From positions 1 to 64,000 of the forward strand of contig JAREIK010004239.1 of NCBI GenBank assembly GCA_029783825.1: a stretch of DNA of 64,000 nucleotides, in the 5' to 3' direction. Every line of letters begins with the position of its first letter. Within the stretch, counting starts at the first letter, position 1. This document shows, piece by piece, positions 62,125 to 64,000 of the stretch. Position numbers and translations under genes: made by a program. The stretch is from Sapria himalayana. Its lineage: Eukaryota > Streptophyta > Magnoliopsida > Malpighiales > Rafflesiaceae. The notes below the pieces were generated by a model that saw only the letters and a list, made by a program, of their open reading frames with translations, had not been told where the DNA came from and ran no database searches.

Positions 62125-64000
62125 CAACCAATAAAAATGCATAACCACATACAGTACTAGTAGCATAATGTGATTTTGAAATAATACAATTTTAATAAGT
62201 TTGAATGATCTTAAACCATCTTTTCTTTTGTAAACAGCACACGAACAAATTACAAGTGACTAAAAATATTAAAATATACAGATGTAGTTACTCCTATTGC
62301 TACTAAAATCATTTTCTCTCTAATCTTAGACCAATAGATCAAAAAATAATCAAATATTTTAACTTTAAAAGCAATAACATCATCATGCATCATAACTTTC
62401 AAAGAGAGAGTAGAATAATAAATGGAAGCAATATGTTCTTTTCATGTTAATACCCCACTATAACCAATCTGAAAAAAATAAATAAAAATGGAGCAAATCC
62501 AAATTAGATACTACACCATCATATCAAACATCTATAGAATCTCTTTTCTAACACTTATGCAATCTTATTAAGCACAACACAAGTTCAGCTCCTTAGAGCA
62601 TTCAGGTTACCTTATCAAGATATGTGTCTCTTTTTGCTTTTGTTTATAAAAATTCACCATTTTATATCATTCTATTGCCTAGACCACCTATTGGCTTCTC
62701 AATTTTTTATCAAATGAATACTACACCACCTATTGGCTACTTGCTTAATATTGTATCAAATGAAACTAAAGACTATTCATGTACATTTTAAAATGTGTAT
62801 GGATTCTTAGTTTTTCAGAACTGAACTTACACTATATTATTTTAAGCTTAGCTACCAAAAACCAAAACAATTATAAATAATCAATTTGTAATGCCCATAA
62901 AATGATGAGGACAAGCAATATAAAGGCTGGTAGCAGAGCAGCCTAAAAAAAGTCACATTCAATTTACAACATCAACATACAAATAAGATCAAAGGGTCCA
63001 TCACCATCAACATCCATGTATCCATGATAAATTAATGGACATATACATACACACATATTTAAATAAGACCCATATAACGTTGTCAAAAAGCTATATTTTT
63101 TATTAAAAAGTACAAGTCGCAATTTTTTTTGTAGCCAGCAACAAGCAGTAATTTTTTTCAGCCAGCAACAAGTAGCATTTATTTGCTACGAGCAACAAGC
63201 AGAAGTGTTGTTAGCCATAATTAAATGCATAGGTCGAGTTAGAGTAGAGTAGAGAATGCTTGCTTTATTTATGATTCCAATTCATCAACAATTTATATGC
63301 ATACATATATTGATAAAGATGTATTTTATGTAATTATAGTCAATGTTTTGTTATTATATATAGGTGTATGCTTTCTTCCATGACCTATATATGGAAAAAT
63401 ATTTTCCAACCAATGTATTTTCTTCTAGATTTTTTTTCTTCTTCAGGTTTACTGCTAGAATAGATGAATAAAAGGGTGTTTCTATCATACATAGGCTTAT
63501 ATGCATCTCAGTACTAAAACATTATATACAACTAGTATAGCTACATTTTTCTTGAACATTATTATGTTCTAGTTTATCATATCCATAACATTTGTTTTGT
63601 CATAATTAATTTGGTTCAATAAAGGTGAGTTCAATAAGTAACCTCATTAATTGATAGCTTATTTATTGAATCAGATATCTATCCCTCAAGTGTACTCACC
63701 CTTTTTTCCCTTTTTTACCATTTGAACTAGAAATAATATACACCCATCATTTTAAAATGATCTAATCTAAATTATAATCCACATTGATGCAAAATTTCTT
63801 ACTAAATTTATCTAATAAATTAAATACCAAAAACACATGTCAATTGAGTTTTTTTTACTGATATCTACCTACTAATTGGAACTTTTTTTGTGGACCAAAG
63901 AAGCTGTAACATCACCATATCTTGCTACTATTTGAACATTAGGTTCCAAAAAAACACCTGTAACTTAGCCCTCAGCATATACATTAAAATACATGATCAA
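62061..64000. other. AT-rich stretch, no recognisable gene
   Basis: Probably more of the host CACTA element or its flank. A TA run lies at 62093-62122. A local repeat of AGCAACAAGCAG and CAGCCAGCAACAAG lies at 63120-63205. No open frame of interest on either strand. Confidence 0.4.

Noticed and set aside
1..64000. CRISPR arrays, bacterial operons, tRNA or rRNA genes
   Set aside because: No direct repeats with unique spacers of constant length, no cloverleaf or rRNA sequence; all content is plant nuclear repeat DNA.

Overview
This is nuclear DNA from a flowering plant. The evidence is two plant-type CACTA (En/Spm) transposons, their TNPA/TNPD-type genes, a Ty1/copia gag relic, Ac-like hAT elements and an intronless copy of a plant-type ARF mRNA. 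The lineage cannot be resolved from the sequence. I see no intact host protein-coding gene, tRNA or rRNA. Almost everything recognisable is repeat or transposon. Most long open frames are artefacts of the period of simple repeats.

Layout. 1-3664: diverged TATC array. 3665-19591: CACTA element 1 (15.9 kb, 3-bp ATT duplication), inserted into that array. 19592-24400: rest of the array, with a 329-bp hAT element nested at 24007-24335. 24437-25395: decayed copia primer-binding site and gag. 25396-38595: AT-rich mosaic of CACTA-derived blocks, an AT-rich 'ATAGTTATA' repeat, a processed ARF pseudogene (34232-34765) with flanking target duplications, and at its right edge the reversed left end of another CACTA element (38595). 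38600-42640: second TATC array. Near 42641-42682 the repeat switches strand and continues as GATA to 45655. 45656-46274 and 61074-62060: the two sides of an older CACTA element of another family. CACTA element 2 (46275-61073, 14.8 kb, CTA duplication) was inserted into that element's own transposase-like gene. A 589-bp hAT element (52770-53358, 8-bp duplication) is nested in element 2. 62061-64000: no recognisable gene.

Elements 1 and 2 share one architecture. From left to right it is: subterminal repeats of the TAGCGACGGA type; two or three copies of a ~1-1.9 kb non-coding cassette (AT-rich palindromes followed by a GC-rich CTG/CCG-type triplet tract); a minus-strand TNPA-like gene (Transposase_24 family); a minus-strand TNPD-like transposase (Transposase_21, DUF4218, DUF4216); an AT-rich repeat; a conserved non-coding block; and right subterminal repeats. 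Both gene pairs are broken by stops and frameshifts, and element 2 has also lost the 5' half of its transposase. Neither should be autonomous. The order of insertion can be read from the nesting: TATC array then element 1; old CACTA then element 2 then hAT; AT-rich repeat then ARF retrocopy.
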